A stretch of DNA of 64,000 nucleotides from Pseudomonas sp. PB101 (GTDB taxonomy: Bacteria; Pseudomonadota; Gammaproteobacteria; Pseudomonadales; Pseudomonadaceae): contig NZ_RWIR01000045.1 of assembly GCF_009764265.1 (NCBI RefSeq), positions 1 through 64,000 of the forward strand, read 5' to 3'. Below, piece by piece: positions 55,715 through 64,000 of this stretch. Under the pieces are notes generated by a model, which was not told the origin of the DNA, ran no database searches, and was given only the letters and a program-made list of their open reading frames with translations. How positions within the stretch are numbered: position 1 is the stretch's first letter; the number at the start of each line of letters is the position of its first letter. The position numbers were made by a program, and so were the translations under genes.

Positions 55715-55772
55715 TTGCTTGCCCCTTCAGTATTTATCGTCTTTTTGCGGTAACAAAGGGCTCGCTTTTCAG

Positions 55773-55801
55773 GGCGGGCTCGCGCCGCCTGTGAGCCCGC
55801 C
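55773..55801 (+). promoter_or_regulatory. Hairpin abutting the glycosyltransferase start codon
   Basis: GGCGGGCTC (55773-55781) pairs perfectly with GAGCCCGCC (55793-55801), and the GTG start follows at 55802. The region where a ribosome site should be lies inside the loop and stem, and no AGGAG-like sequence is visible. This suggests poor or regulated initiation. Confidence 0.5.
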
Positions 55802-58800
55802 GTGAATTCACTCCCGCTTGTCAGCCTGGTCATCCCCGCCTTCAATCCACGCTTTTTCGCTCGTGCGTTGCGCACGGCTGTGAGCCAGAGCTACGGCAAT
55901 CTGGAAATCATCGTTTGCGATGACAGTCGCGGTCATGAGATCGAAGAGATCGTCGCTTCGACGGTTGAGCAGGGCGCGGCCGTACGCTACGTGCGAAATC
56001 CGCGAACCCTGGGACTGGTGGGTAACCTTCAGGCTTGTCTGGCGCAGGCGCAAGGCGAGTACATCAAGTTTCTGTGTGACGATGACCAGTTGTTCTCGGC
56101 CTGCATCGAGTATCAGGCCCAGGCCCTCATCGACTGTCCCGACGTCAACCTGGTGGTGGCCCAGCGGCTGCTCTGGGATGCCGACGACATGCCGCTGCCT
56201 TCGCGCCTGGAAAACACCCCGCTGTCCCCGGTGGGCGGGGTGTTCAAGGGTGATGACCTGCTGGCAATCTTCGAAAATTTCCCGGTCAACATCCTCGGCG
56301 GCTTCAGCAATGCGATGTTCCGTCGGGCCGACGTGCTTGAACTGCTGCCGGCACTGACTCAGCCCGGCCATTGCTTCGTCGCGACTCTGGATTTCGCCTT
56401 GTACGTCTGCCTGATGCGCCGCGGCAATCTGGCGGTGTCCAATCACGTGCTCGGCATCGAACGCCTGTACCCGGAGCGTTTGAGCGGCCAGCAGGCGATG
56501 AAGGACGCGGCCGAAACCGAGCGGCAATGGCTGTCGCAAATGCTCAAGGCCCGTGGTGGCGAATCCGCGCCGGCCCAGGGTTGGGTGCGCTATGTGCCGC
56601 TGACCCAGGTGGACGAGTCGCCGCGGGTTTGGGAGGAGTTGCCGCTGAGCCGGACCCTGGGGACAAAACAGACCACCCAGGATTGGCATGTCGGCATCGC
56701 CAGCGTCAGTTTCGCGCAGTTGTATGCCCAGTGGCTGGCGTGCCGCAGTCTCACCGAGGGTCAGCGTGAGTTGCTGGAGGACACGTTGGAAGCCTGGCCG
56801 ACCCGACCGAAAATCGTTCCGATCATCATCGATGAGCAAGGCAGCCGTTCAGCGCTGGAGCTCACTCTGCAATCGCTGGCCGATCAGGATTACGCCCCTG
56901 AACTGACACTGGTGCTGTCCGCATCCTGCATCGAGGCCGAACTGGACGAGCGGGTGTTCCGCTTGCCGCTGCAGGACGACTGGCAGCAGCAGATCAACGA
57001 GCTGTTACCGCAACTTGAAGGCGCCGGCTGGTTCTATCTACTGCGTGCCGGTGATCGCCTGGTGGCGCCGGCCTTGCTGGTCATGGCTGAACGAATTGCC
57101 CTGTCGCGCACGCTGACCTGCCTGTACAGCGATGAAGGCGGGCTGCTTCAGGGCGAGTCGACCGAGCCTGCATTCAAACCGGATTTCAACCTCGATCTGA
57201 TGCGCAGCTATCCCTACGTGGGTCGAGCGCTGGCGTTCGAGCGCGAGCAGTTCCTGGCACTGGGCGGTTTCGATTCGGCGCATGGCGAACTGGCGCCCCA
57301 CGATGTGTTGTGGCGCATGGTCGAGAGTGCCGGCACGCAGGTGGTCGGGCACATTTGCGAGGTGCTGCTGGAGTCGGCGTTCGACCTGGCCAAATGGCTG
57401 TCGCAGCCGCAGGTGGTGGATAACAACCCGCGGCTGCTGGAGGCGCACTTGCAGCGCTTGGGCGTCGCCCACGACATTCGCCAGGGCAGTTCCGAGCTGC
57501 TCAATCGGGTCGACTATCGCCATGATGACCGGCCGCTGGTGTCGATCATTCTCGTCAGCAAGGACCAGACCCTGGCGTTGCAACGCTGTGTCGAGAGCCT
57601 GCTGGAGAATACCGCCTACGGCGAATACGAATTGCTGTTGGTGGACAACGGCAGCGAAAGCGCCGAGGCGCTTGACTGGTTCGCCGGCATGGCGCAACTG
57701 GGCAGCGACCGGGTCCGCGTGCTGCGCTGCGAGCTGCAGGGCAATGCGGCGGCGGTACGCAATTTCGCCGCGCAGCAGGCGGCTGGCGAATACGTGTTGA
57801 TGCTCAATCCGTACACGGTGATCACCCAGGCGCAATGGCTGGACGAGTTGCTCAATCATGCGCAGCGTCCGGAAGTCGGCGTGGTCGGGGCCAAGCTGTT
57901 CAACCCCGATGGCCGCGTGCTGCATGCCGGTCTGATCCTCGGGTTGCAAGGGCCGGCCGGCGTGCCGTTCCATGGCGAGACGCTGCATGCGGCGGGCTAC
58001 ATGTACCGCTTGCAGGTCGCTCACAATTACAGTGCCGTCGGTGGTGATTGCCTGATGGTGCGCAAGGCGATCTTTGACGCCGTCGGTGGCCTCGATGAGC
58101 AAGGCCTGGCGCAGTCTCTCAACGAGGTGGATCTGTGCCTGCGCGTCGGCCAGGAAGGTTATCTGGTGGTGTGGACACCGCACGCGCAACTGGCGCTGGG
58201 CGCACAACCGGCGGGGGTTGCACGGGAAGGTGATCAGGCCCGCAGCGAGCAGGAGCAGGAAGTTTTCTATAAGCGCTGGCTGCCGATCGTGGCCCGTGAT
58301 CCGGCCTACAACACCAACCTGGCGCTGCAAGGGTTGGGCGGGGCGAGCTTCAGCCTCGAGCCTGGCCTGCGTTCCGGCTGGAGCCCGTTTTCCAAGGCGC
58401 AGTTGCCGAAGATTCTCGCGTTGCCGGTCAACGCCTCCGCCATCGGCCATTACCGGGTCACGCAGCCGCTGATCGAGCTGGAAGCAGCCGGCAGGGCCCA
58501 TGGGCGCATTCATTACAACCTGCCGACCATCATCGAAGTCGAGCGTCATTCGCCTGACGTGATCATCTTGCAGGGGCGCTATTCCGAAGGGCCGATCAAC
58601 GAAATCCCAAGCCTGCAAAAATACTCCGGCGCGCGGCGCATCTATGAGCTGGACGACTTCGTGATCAACGTTCCGCACCGCAATGCGCATATCCGCAACA
58701 TGCCGGGCAAGGACGAAATGGAGAAGCTGGTGCGGCGCGCCATCGGCATGTGCGATCGCGTGGTGGTCTCCACCGAGCCGCTGGGCAATGCGTTGTCGGA

Positions 58801-59395
58801 CATGCATCACGACATTCGTGTGGTGCCCAACATGTTGGCCTCGCACCTGTGGACCGATCTGCGCAGTCAGCGCCGCACCTCGAAAAAACCTCGGGTCGGC
58901 TGGGGTGGCGGCACCAGCCACCACGGTGACCTGGCGGTGATCGCCGATGTGGTCCGCGAACTGGCCAATGAAGTCGACTGGGTGTTCTTCGGCATGTGCC
59001 CGGACGATCTGCGCCCGTACATGCATGAGTTCCATGGGGTGATCGGGCTGGATGTCTACCCGGCCAAGCTGGCCAGCCTGAACCTGGACCTGGCGCTGGC
59101 GCCGCTGGAGTTCCACATCTTCAACGACTGCAAGAGCAACCTGCGCTTGCTGGAGTACGGCGCTTGCGGCTACCCGGTGATCGCCACCGACACCGAGGCC
59201 TATCGCGGCTACCTGCCGTGCACCCGGATCAAGACCAACTCCACGGATGAATGGCTGCAGGCGATCCGCATGCACCTGGCCGATCCGGACGCCAGCTATC
59301 GCATGGGCGACGAGTTGCGCGAGATCGTGCTGCGCGACTACGTGCTGCGCGGCGACAATTTGCGCTACTGGGAGAATGGCTGGCTGGCAGACTGA
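55802..59395 (+). CDS. Large multidomain glycosyltransferase (flagellin glycosyltransferase type)
   Basis: This 1197-residue cytoplasmic protein resembles the Fgt1-type flagellin glycosyltransferases that follow flgL in plant-associated Pseudomonas. Visible parts are: a GT2 domain (~1-215; LVSLVIPAFNPRFFARAL and the DXD-like CDDDQLFS), a degenerate GT2-like part (~335-560), a third GT2 domain (~575-800; VSIILVSKDQTLALQRCVES) and a C-terminal GT-B-like domain (~880-1190; YELDDFVINVPHR, NLRLLEYGACGYPVIATD). Such chains of domains could build an oligosaccharide by successive transfers onto flagellin Ser/Thr. The GTG at 55802 begins almost at the first GT2 strand and is preceded by a hairpin. Confidence 0.85.
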   Translation: MNSLPLVSLVIPAFNPRFFARALRTAVSQSYGNLEIIVCDDSRGHEIEEIVASTVEQGAAVRYVRNPRTLGLVGNLQACLAQAQGEYIKFLCDDDQLFSACIEYQAQALIDCPDVNLVVAQRLLWDADDMPLPSRLENTPLSPVGGVFKGDDLLAIFENFPVNILGGFSNAMFRRADVLELLPALTQPGHCFVATLDFALYVCLMRRGNLAVSNHVLGIERLYPERLSGQQAMKDAAETERQWLSQMLKARGGESAPAQGWVRYVPLTQVDESPRVWEELPLSRTLGTKQTTQDWHVGIASVSFAQLYAQWLACRSLTEGQRELLEDTLEAWPTRPKIVPIIIDEQGSRSALELTLQSLADQDYAPELTLVLSASCIEAELDERVFRLPLQDDWQQQINELLPQLEGAGWFYLLRAGDRLVAPALLVMAERIALSRTLTCLYSDEGGLLQGESTEPAFKPDFNLDLMRSYPYVGRALAFEREQFLALGGFDSAHGELAPHDVLWRMVESAGTQVVGHICEVLLESAFDLAKWLSQPQVVDNNPRLLEAHLQRLGVAHDIRQGSSELLNRVDYRHDDRPLVSIILVSKDQTLALQRCVESLLENTAYGEYELLLVDNGSESAEALDWFAGMAQLGSDRVRVLRCELQGNAAAVRNFAAQQAAGEYVLMLNPYTVITQAQWLDELLNHAQRPEVGVVGAKLFNPDGRVLHAGLILGLQGPAGVPFHGETLHAAGYMYRLQVAHNYSAVGGDCLMVRKAIFDAVGGLDEQGLAQSLNEVDLCLRVGQEGYLVVWTPHAQLALGAQPAGVAREGDQARSEQEQEVFYKRWLPIVARDPAYNTNLALQGLGGASFSLEPGLRSGWSPFSKAQLPKILALPVNASAIGHYRVTQPLIELEAAGRAHGRIHYNLPTIIEVERHSPDVIILQGRYSEGPINEIPSLQKYSGARRIYELDDFVINVPHRNAHIRNMPGKDEMEKLVRRAIGMCDRVVVSTEPLGNALSDMHHDIRVVPNMLASHLWTDLRSQRRTSKKPRVGWGGGTSHHGDLAVIADVVRELANEVDWVFFGMCPDDLRPYMHEFHGVIGLDVYPAKLASLNLDLALAPLEFHIFNDCKSNLRLLEYGACGYPVIATDTEAYRGYLPCTRIKTNSTDEWLQAIRMHLADPDASYRMGDELREIVLRDYVLRGDNLRYWENGWLAD

Positions 59396-59430
59396 TCCTT
59401 CAGGCTGTTGCGCGCAAAGGCAGTCGACAT

Positions 59431-59899
59431 GTAGGAGCCGGCTTGCTGGCGAAGGACTCAAGTGCGCCGCGTATATCCAGTTTGCACGCGTTTTCGTTAA
59501 CGACCATCGCCGGCAAGCCGGCTCCTACAGTGCGCCGCGGTTACCCGGTTCACCCGCGTTATCGTTGACGGCCATCGCTGGCAAGCCAGCTCCCACAAGG
59601 GATCGCGCAAACCCTGTAGGAGCCGGCTTGCTGGCGATGGACTCAAGTGCGCCGCGTTTATCCGGTTTGCACGCGTTTTCGTTAACGACCATCGCCGGCA
59701 AGCCGGCTCCTACAGTGCGCCGCGTTTACCCGGTTCATACGCGTCATCGTTAACGACCATCGCTGGCAAGCCAGCTCCCACAAGGGACCGCGCAATCCCT
59801 GTAGGAGCCGGCTTGCTGGCGATGGACTCAAGTGCGCCGCGTTTATCCGGTTTGCACGCGTTATCGTTCACGACCATCGCCGGCAAGCCGGCTCCTACA
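59431..59899. repeat. Tandem REP array, 185-bp period, 2.5 copies
   Basis: GTAGGAGCCGGCTTGCTGGC begins at 59431, 59616 and 59801, exactly 185 bp apart. Each unit holds the REP and its inverse in two slightly different forms (GCCGGCAAGCCGGCTCC and GCTGGCAAGCCAGCTCC), with spacers containing GTGCGCCGCGT and ACGCGTTTTCGTTAACGACC. The third unit is half length. It fills most of the 699-bp gap between the glycosyltransferase gene and rfbF; no gene is seen within it. Confidence 0.92.
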
Positions 59900-59939
59900 A
59901 TTACCCGCAGCGCGTTGGCGGGTAGCGGACCCAAAGAGC

Positions 59940-59955
59940 TGGCGCGTTTCCTGCA
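59940..59955 (+). promoter_or_regulatory. Sigma-54-like promoter of nucleotide-sugar operon
   Basis: TGGCGCGTTTCCTGCA has GG-N10-GC spacing (GG at 59941-59942, GC at 59953-59954) and matches TGGCACG-N4-TTGCA at most positions. It lies 140 bp before rfbF, the only good promoter-like match there. Confidence 0.55.
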
Positions 59956-60094
59956 AGTCCCCCTCATATCGCCATAAAACGAGCACTTCCGGTGAGTCCG
60001 GATGCGCCCTGAACGGCGGCAGGTTTAACCCAGATGGCCCGCAAAAGCTTGATACAGCTTGGCTGAGCCCTGTGACGAACAAGAGGGGAAGGGG

Positions 60095-60868
60095 ATGAAG
60101 GCAGTTATTTTGGCGGGTGGCCTGGGTACGCGGATCAGCGAGGAGTCGCACCTCAAGCCCAAGCCGATGATCGAGGTCGGCGGCAAGCCAATTCTCTGGC
60201 ACATCATGAAGCAGTACTCCGCACACGGAATCCATGATTTCGTGATCTGCCTTGGCTACAAGGGCTATGCGATCAAGGACTTCTTCGCCAACTATTTCCT
60301 GCACACCTCTGATGTCACCTTCGACATGCGCAACAACCGCATGGATGTTCACCAGAACTACAGCGAGCCATGGCGCGTCACGCTGATCGATACCGGCGAA
60401 GAGACCATGACCGGCGGCCGTTTGCGCCGCGCCCGCCGCTATCTTGAAGACGAAAAAGCCTTCTGCTTTACCTACGGCGACGGCGTGTCGGACCTCAACA
60501 TCGGGGCGTTGGTGGACTTCCATCTCGAGCACGGAAAACTGGCGACCGTCACCGCGGTACAACCGCCTGGCCGCTATGGCGCGCTCAATCGTGATGGCGA
60601 CAAGGTCCTGGGTTTCACCGAAAAACCTCGCGGCGACGGTGGCTGGATCAATGGCGGCTTCTTCGTCCTGTCGCCCAAGGTCCTGCCGCTGATCGAAGGC
60701 GACGAGACCTCGTGGGAATCCGGCCCGCTGGATGGCCTGGCCGCGCGCGGCGAGCTCATGGCGTACCAGCACGACGGCTTCTGGCAACCGATGGACACCC
60801 TGCGTGACAAGAATCACCTCGAGGCGTTGTGGCAGAGCGGGGAGGCCCCATGGAAGCAATGGGACTGA
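60095..60868 (+). CDS. rfbF: RfbF glucose-1-phosphate cytidylyltransferase
   Basis: RfbF makes CDP-glucose from glucose-1-phosphate and CTP. The 257-residue protein starts with [18 protein letters not shown], the nucleotidyltransferase signature, with [19 protein letters not shown] and [10 protein letters not shown] after it. GAGGGGAAGGGG precedes the ATG at 60095; the frame is open further upstream but the conserved N-terminus is here. rfbG overlaps its 3' end by 19 bp. Confidence 0.96.
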   Translation: MKAVILAGGLGTRISEESHLKPKPMIEVGGKPILWHIMKQYSAHGIHDFVICLGYKGYAIKDFFANYFLHTSDVTFDMRNNRMDVHQNYSEPWRVTLIDTGEETMTGGRLRRARRYLEDEKAFCFTYGDGVSDLNIGALVDFHLEHGKLATVTAVQPPGRYGALNRDGDKVLGFTEKPRGDGGWINGGFFVLSPKVLPLIEGDETSWESGPLDGLAARGELMAYQHDGFWQPMDTLRDKNHLEALWQSGEAPWKQWD

Positions 60869-61932
60869 GCCCGCAATTCTGGCGCGGCAAGCGGGTGCTG
60901 GTCACCGGCCACACCGGTTTCAAGGGCAGTTGGCTGACGCTGTGGCTGCAAAGCCTGGGGGCCGAGGTCAGCGGGTTTTCCCTCGACCCGTCCACCGAGC
61001 CGAGCCTGTTCGAGCTGGCGCGCGTTCACGAAGGCATCAACGATCAGCGCGGCGACCTGCGTGACCTGGGTGCGTTGCTGGAGTTGATCGCTGAAACCCA
61101 ACCGGAAATCGTCCTGCACCTGGCGGCACAACCGCTGGTGCGCGAAGGTTATCGCGACCCGCTGGGCACTTACTCCAGCAACGTCATGGGCACCCTCAAC
61201 CTGCTCGAAGCGATCCGCCAGGTGGGCGGCGTGCGTGCCTGTGTGCTGGTGACCACCGACAAGGTCTACGCCAACCAGGAATGGCTGTGGCCGTATCGCG
61301 AAAACGAAGCGTTGGGCGGTCACGATCCCTACAGCAGCAGCAAGGCTTGCTGCGAATTGCTGGCGCAATCCTATGCCGCCTCGTTCTTTGCCCCTGAAAA
61401 GCATGCCGAGCATGGCCTGGCATTGGCCACGGCGCGCGCCGGCAACGTGCTCGGCGGCGGCGATTTCGCCCCGGAGCGGTTGATTCCCGATGTACTCAAG
61501 GCCTGGTCGGCGGACGAGCCGGTGACCTTGCGTTACCCGCAAGCTGTGCGCCCGTGGCAGCACGCCCTGGAGCCGCTGGCCGGCTATCTGCAACTGGCTG
61601 CCGGCCTGTTCGAGCAAGGCCCGGCATTCGCCGGGGCGTGGAATTTCGGCCCCGGTGAAGCGGACATGTGCAGCGTCGGTGAAGTCGTCGAACTGCTCGC
61701 CAGCCGCTGGCCGCAAGCGCGCGGGCTGCGCATCGAACCGAGCGATATGCATGAGGCCGGCCTGTTGCGCCTGGACAGCAGCCGTGCCCGTCAATTGCTC
61801 GGCTGGCAACCGCGCTGGTCGCTGCAGCAGTGCCTGACCCAGACCCTGGACTGGCACCTGGCGTGGCAGAACGGCGATGACATGCGCGCCGTCAGCCTGG
61901 CGCAATTGAACCTGTACCGAGGCGCGCTGTGA
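60850..61932 (+). CDS. rfbG: RfbG CDP-glucose 4,6-dehydratase
   Basis: RfbG makes CDP-4-keto-6-deoxyglucose. The 360-residue protein is a short-chain dehydrogenase-type enzyme with the NAD-binding [11 protein letters not shown], catalytic Thr in TTDKVY and the YSSSK pair (Tyr and Lys). It lies between rfbF (19-bp overlap) and the epimerase-like gene, which begins within its stop codon. Confidence 0.96.
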   Translation: MEAMGLSPQFWRGKRVLVTGHTGFKGSWLTLWLQSLGAEVSGFSLDPSTEPSLFELARVHEGINDQRGDLRDLGALLELIAETQPEIVLHLAAQPLVREGYRDPLGTYSSNVMGTLNLLEAIRQVGGVRACVLVTTDKVYANQEWLWPYRENEALGGHDPYSSSKACCELLAQSYAASFFAPEKHAEHGLALATARAGNVLGGGDFAPERLIPDVLKAWSADEPVTLRYPQAVRPWQHALEPLAGYLQLAAGLFEQGPAFAGAWNFGPGEADMCSVGEVVELLASRWPQARGLRIEPSDMHEAGLLRLDSSRARQLLGWQPRWSLQQCLTQTLDWHLAWQNGDDMRAVSLAQLNLYRGAL

Positions 61933-62489
61933 GTGAATTCCTGCTGAAGGCGTTGCCGCTGAGCGGATTGTTCAGCGTGCAGCACAAGCGTTTCGAAGAC
62001 GAGCGCGGGCACTTTTCCCGGTTGTTTTGCGAGGGCAGCCTGAGTGCGTTCGGCCAGGCGTTCCACATCCGCCAGATCAATCACTCCTGCACCCGCGAGC
62101 GCGGCAGCGTGCGTGGCCTGCATTACCAGAACGAGCGCGCGCCGGAAGCCAAGTTGATCACCTGCCTGCGCGGTGAAGTCTGGGATGTCGCGGTGGATTT
62201 GCGTCCCGACTCCGAGACTTTCCTGCACTGGCACGCCGAACACCTGCGGGCCGGCGATGGCCGCAGCCTGTTGATTCCGGCCGGGTTCGCTCATGGCTTC
62301 CAGACCCTTTCTGCCGATGCCGAGCTGCTTTACCTGCACAGCAACGACTACACGCCTGAACACGAAGGCGGGTTGTCGGTGCTCGATCCACGGCTGGCGA
62401 TTGCCTGGCCGTTGCCTGTCAATAATCTGTCGGTGCGCGATGCGAGTCATCCGGCGCTCGATGAACACTTCGCCGGAGTGCGCCTATGA
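61929..62489 (+). CDS. dTDP-4-dehydrorhamnose 3,5-epimerase-like protein (RmlC type)
   Basis: This 186-residue cupin protein has the RmlC signature: DERGHFSRLF, the HIRQINHSC segment, SVRGLHYQN with the catalytic His, and GFAHGFQTLS. It probably epimerises the 4-keto sugar made by RfbG at C3 and/or C5. It starts at a GTG overlapping the rfbG stop (GTGA). The C-methyltransferase gene overlaps its 3' end by 4 bp. True RmlC acts on dTDP sugars; here the CDP sugar is the likely substrate. Confidence 0.9.
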   Translation: MSEFLLKALPLSGLFSVQHKRFEDERGHFSRLFCEGSLSAFGQAFHIRQINHSCTRERGSVRGLHYQNERAPEAKLITCLRGEVWDVAVDLRPDSETFLHWHAEHLRAGDGRSLLIPAGFAHGFQTLSADAELLYLHSNDYTPEHEGGLSVLDPRLAIAWPLPVNNLSVRDASHPALDEHFAGVRL

Positions 62490-63712
62490 ACTGCCGTGGT
62501 TGCGCCGCCGCGCTGACCCTGCCGCTGATCGACCTGGGCACCTCGCCGCCGTCCAACGCCTACGTGCGTGCCGACCAGCTGGAGCAGGCCGAGCAATGGG
62601 TGCCGTTGAAGGTTGCCGTGTGCCAGCAATGCTGGCTGGTGCAGACCGAGGACTACACCAGCGCCGACAGCCTGTTCGATGCCGAGTACGCCTATTTCAG
62701 TTCGTTCTCCAGCACCTGGCTGGCCCATGCCGAGCGTTATGTGGCCGAGATGGTCGAACGCTTCGGCCTGAGCGCCGACAGCCGCGTGGTGGAAATCGCG
62801 GCCAACGACGGTTACCTGTTGCAGTACGTGGCCAGGCGCGGCATCCCTTGCCTGGGCGTCGAGCCGACCCGTAGCACCGCGCAGGCGGCGCGGGAAAAAG
62901 GCCTGGAGATCCGTGAGCTGTTTTTCGGTCGCGACAGCGCCGCGCAGTTGCATGGCGAGGGCTGGGGCGCCGACCTGATGGCCGCCAACAACGTGCTGGC
63001 CCACGTCCCGGATATCAACGATTTCCTCGGCGGTTTCGCGACCTTGCTCAAGCCGACCGGCGTGGCGACTTTCGAGTTTCCGCAGTTGTTGACGCTGATG
63101 GCCGGCCAGCAGTTCGACACGCTGTACCACGAGCATTATTCCTACCTGTCGCTGACCGCTGTGCAGACCCTGTGCGAGCGCAACGGTCTTCAGGTGTTCG
63201 ACGTCAGCCAGCTGCCGACCCATGGCGGTTCGCTGCGGGTGTTCGTACAGCGCCTGGACGGCGAGCGTCGCGACGTGCAACCGGCGGTCCGGCAACAGCT
63301 GCAGGCCGAACTCGCGGCCGGGGTGAAAACCCCGGCGTTCTACGCGACCCTGGCGCCCGCCGCCGAACGGATCAAGCATGACCTGCTGCGCTTCCTGTTG
63401 CAGGCCAGGGCCGATGGCAAGCGCGTGGTTGGCTACGGCGCCGCCGCCAAGGGCAACACCCTGCTCAACTACGCCGGGGTCAAGCCGGACCTGCTGGCCT
63501 GGGTGGCCGATGCCAACCCGCACAAGCAAGGCAAGTACCTGCCCGGCAGCCGCATTCCGATCGTGTCGCCGGAGCGGATCGACCTCGAGAAACCGGACTA
63601 CGTGCTGGTGCTGCCGTGGAACCTGCTGGACGAGATCACCCAGGCCTTTGCCGGCATTCGTGCATGGGACGGTCGTTTTGTCATTGCCATTCCCGAGTTG
63701 ATCATTCGATGA
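62486..63712 (+). CDS. SAM-dependent sugar C-methyltransferase (TylCIII/EvaC type)
   Basis: This 408-residue protein has the three-part architecture of deoxysugar C-methyltransferases: an N-terminal zinc domain (Cys3-x2-Cys6 and CQQC at ~46-49), a SAM-binding domain (VVEIAANDGYLLQYVARRG, ~95-115) and a C-terminal domain (YGAAAKGNTLLNYAGV, ~315). These enzymes add a methyl branch to C3 of a 4-keto sugar. The operon position after rfbG and the epimerase suggests a branched CDP-deoxysugar. The ATGA overlaps on both sides indicate translational coupling. Confidence 0.9.
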   Translation: MNCRGCAAALTLPLIDLGTSPPSNAYVRADQLEQAEQWVPLKVAVCQQCWLVQTEDYTSADSLFDAEYAYFSSFSSTWLAHAERYVAEMVERFGLSADSRVVEIAANDGYLLQYVARRGIPCLGVEPTRSTAQAAREKGLEIRELFFGRDSAAQLHGEGWGADLMAANNVLAHVPDINDFLGGFATLLKPTGVATFEFPQLLTLMAGQQFDTLYHEHYSYLSLTAVQTLCERNGLQVFDVSQLPTHGGSLRVFVQRLDGERRDVQPAVRQQLQAELAAGVKTPAFYATLAPAAERIKHDLLRFLLQARADGKRVVGYGAAAKGNTLLNYAGVKPDLLAWVADANPHKQGKYLPGSRIPIVSPERIDLEKPDYVLVLPWNLLDEITQAFAGIRAWDGRFVIAIPELIIR

Positions 63713-64000
63713 GCCGAATTCATTACACCAAGCCCAGTGTCGGTGAGCTGGAAGCCGACTACGTACTCGATGCCGTCCGCCATGGTTGGGGAGAGCGCTG
63801 CTACGAGTACCTGACGCGGTTCGAGAAGTCCTTTGCCGAGCACGTGGGTGCGACGTACGCGATCGCAACCTCCAGTTGCACCGGCGCGCTGCACATGGGG
63901 ATGGCGGCGCTGGGCATCGGTGCCGGCGATGAGGTGATCCTCGCCGATACCAACTGGATCGCCTCGGCCGCGCCCATCACCTATCTGGGTGCTACGCCGG
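63709..64000 (+). CDS. DegT/DnrJ/EryC1 sugar aminotransferase, 5' part only
   Basis: The gene starts at the ATG overlapping the previous stop (ATGA) and runs off the window after 97 residues. The visible part begins MSRIHYTKPSVGELEADYVL and has the DegT-family pattern ATSSCTGALHMGMAALGIGAGDEVI, which holds the PLP phosphate loop. Family members aminate a keto sugar at C3 or C4. Whether it is RfbH-like (a dehydrase) or a true aminotransferase depends on the missing PLP Lys or His position. Confidence 0.88.
   Translation, partial: MSRIHYTKPSVGELEADYVLDAVRHGWGERCYEYLTRFEKSFAEHVGATYAIATSSCTGALHMGMAALGIGAGDEVILADTNWIASAAPITYLGATP

Noticed and set aside
57038..59461. Long minus-strand ORF opposite the glycosyltransferase gene
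   Set aside because: Antisense open frame caused by GC-rich codon use; composition is unlike a protein and the plus strand has clear GT motifs.
59431..59899. CRISPR array
   Set aside because: Units are 185 bp, palindromic REP pairs with near-identical spacers; no cas genes are nearby.
62447..63868. Minus-strand ORF opposite the C-methyltransferase gene
   Set aside because: The plus strand has zinc and SAM motifs and ATGA-coupled neighbours; the antisense frame has no domain and spans two real genes.

Overview
The window is a GC-rich stretch of a Pseudomonas chromosome, most likely from the P. fluorescens group. The evidence is the gene set (a LapA/MapA-type adhesin with lapD and lapG, the phhABC/phhR cluster, a sigma-54-type flagellar operon with a large flagellin-type glycosyltransferase) and many typical Pseudomonas REP palindromes. 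No tRNA, rRNA, insertion sequence, prophage or CRISPR array was seen.

Region 1 (1-16.8 kb) concerns the cell surface. It opens inside a giant RTX adhesin (only the C-terminal 1705 residues are present). It closes with an operon yecA-like, DUF454, lapG, lapD on the minus strand; LapG is the periplasmic protease and LapD the c-di-GMP receptor that control release of such adhesins. Between them lies an accessory block: an unrecognised 658-residue protein, an autotransporter, and two tandem paralogous Ig-like repeat proteins. Three of these four genes share a CTGT-N8-ACAG palindrome upstream, and the two Ig-like genes also carry matching terminators. This block is the best candidate here for an undescribed co-regulated system.

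Region 2 (17-37.8 kb) is mostly conserved housekeeping and regulatory DNA: recQ, a MarR regulator, a short FimV-like protein, a SelW-type protein, an EamA exporter, two AraC regulators, an LpxH-like phosphoesterase, an HD-domain protein, an Mpo1-like protein, trkH, a nitroreductase, a Cpx-like kinase, regulator and Spy-like periplasmic protein, yciI/yciB, a PHP phosphatase, a YciO/Sua5 protein, scpA, scpB and rluB.

Region 3 (37.8-47 kb) is about aromatic amino acids. An AroP-type permease is preceded by a long structured leader with small ORFs, one encoding a 20-residue peptide with two Trp codons. ArfB, an MFS transporter and two small genes follow. Then come phhABC (phenylalanine to tyrosine, pterin recycling, transamination) divergent from phhR. 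TyrR/PhhR-like boxes occur both upstream of the permease leader and between phhA and phhR.

Region 4 (47-64 kb) is flagellar. flgFGHIJKL starts at its own sigma-54-like promoter and is followed by a 1197-residue multidomain glycosyltransferase. A 185-bp-period tandem REP array follows, then a second sigma-54-like promoter and a tightly overlapping nucleotide-sugar operon (rfbF, rfbG, a 3,5-epimerase-like gene, a C-methyltransferase, and a DegT aminotransferase cut by the window end). The likely product is a branched or amino deoxysugar made from CDP-glucose, plausibly for flagellin or surface glycan.
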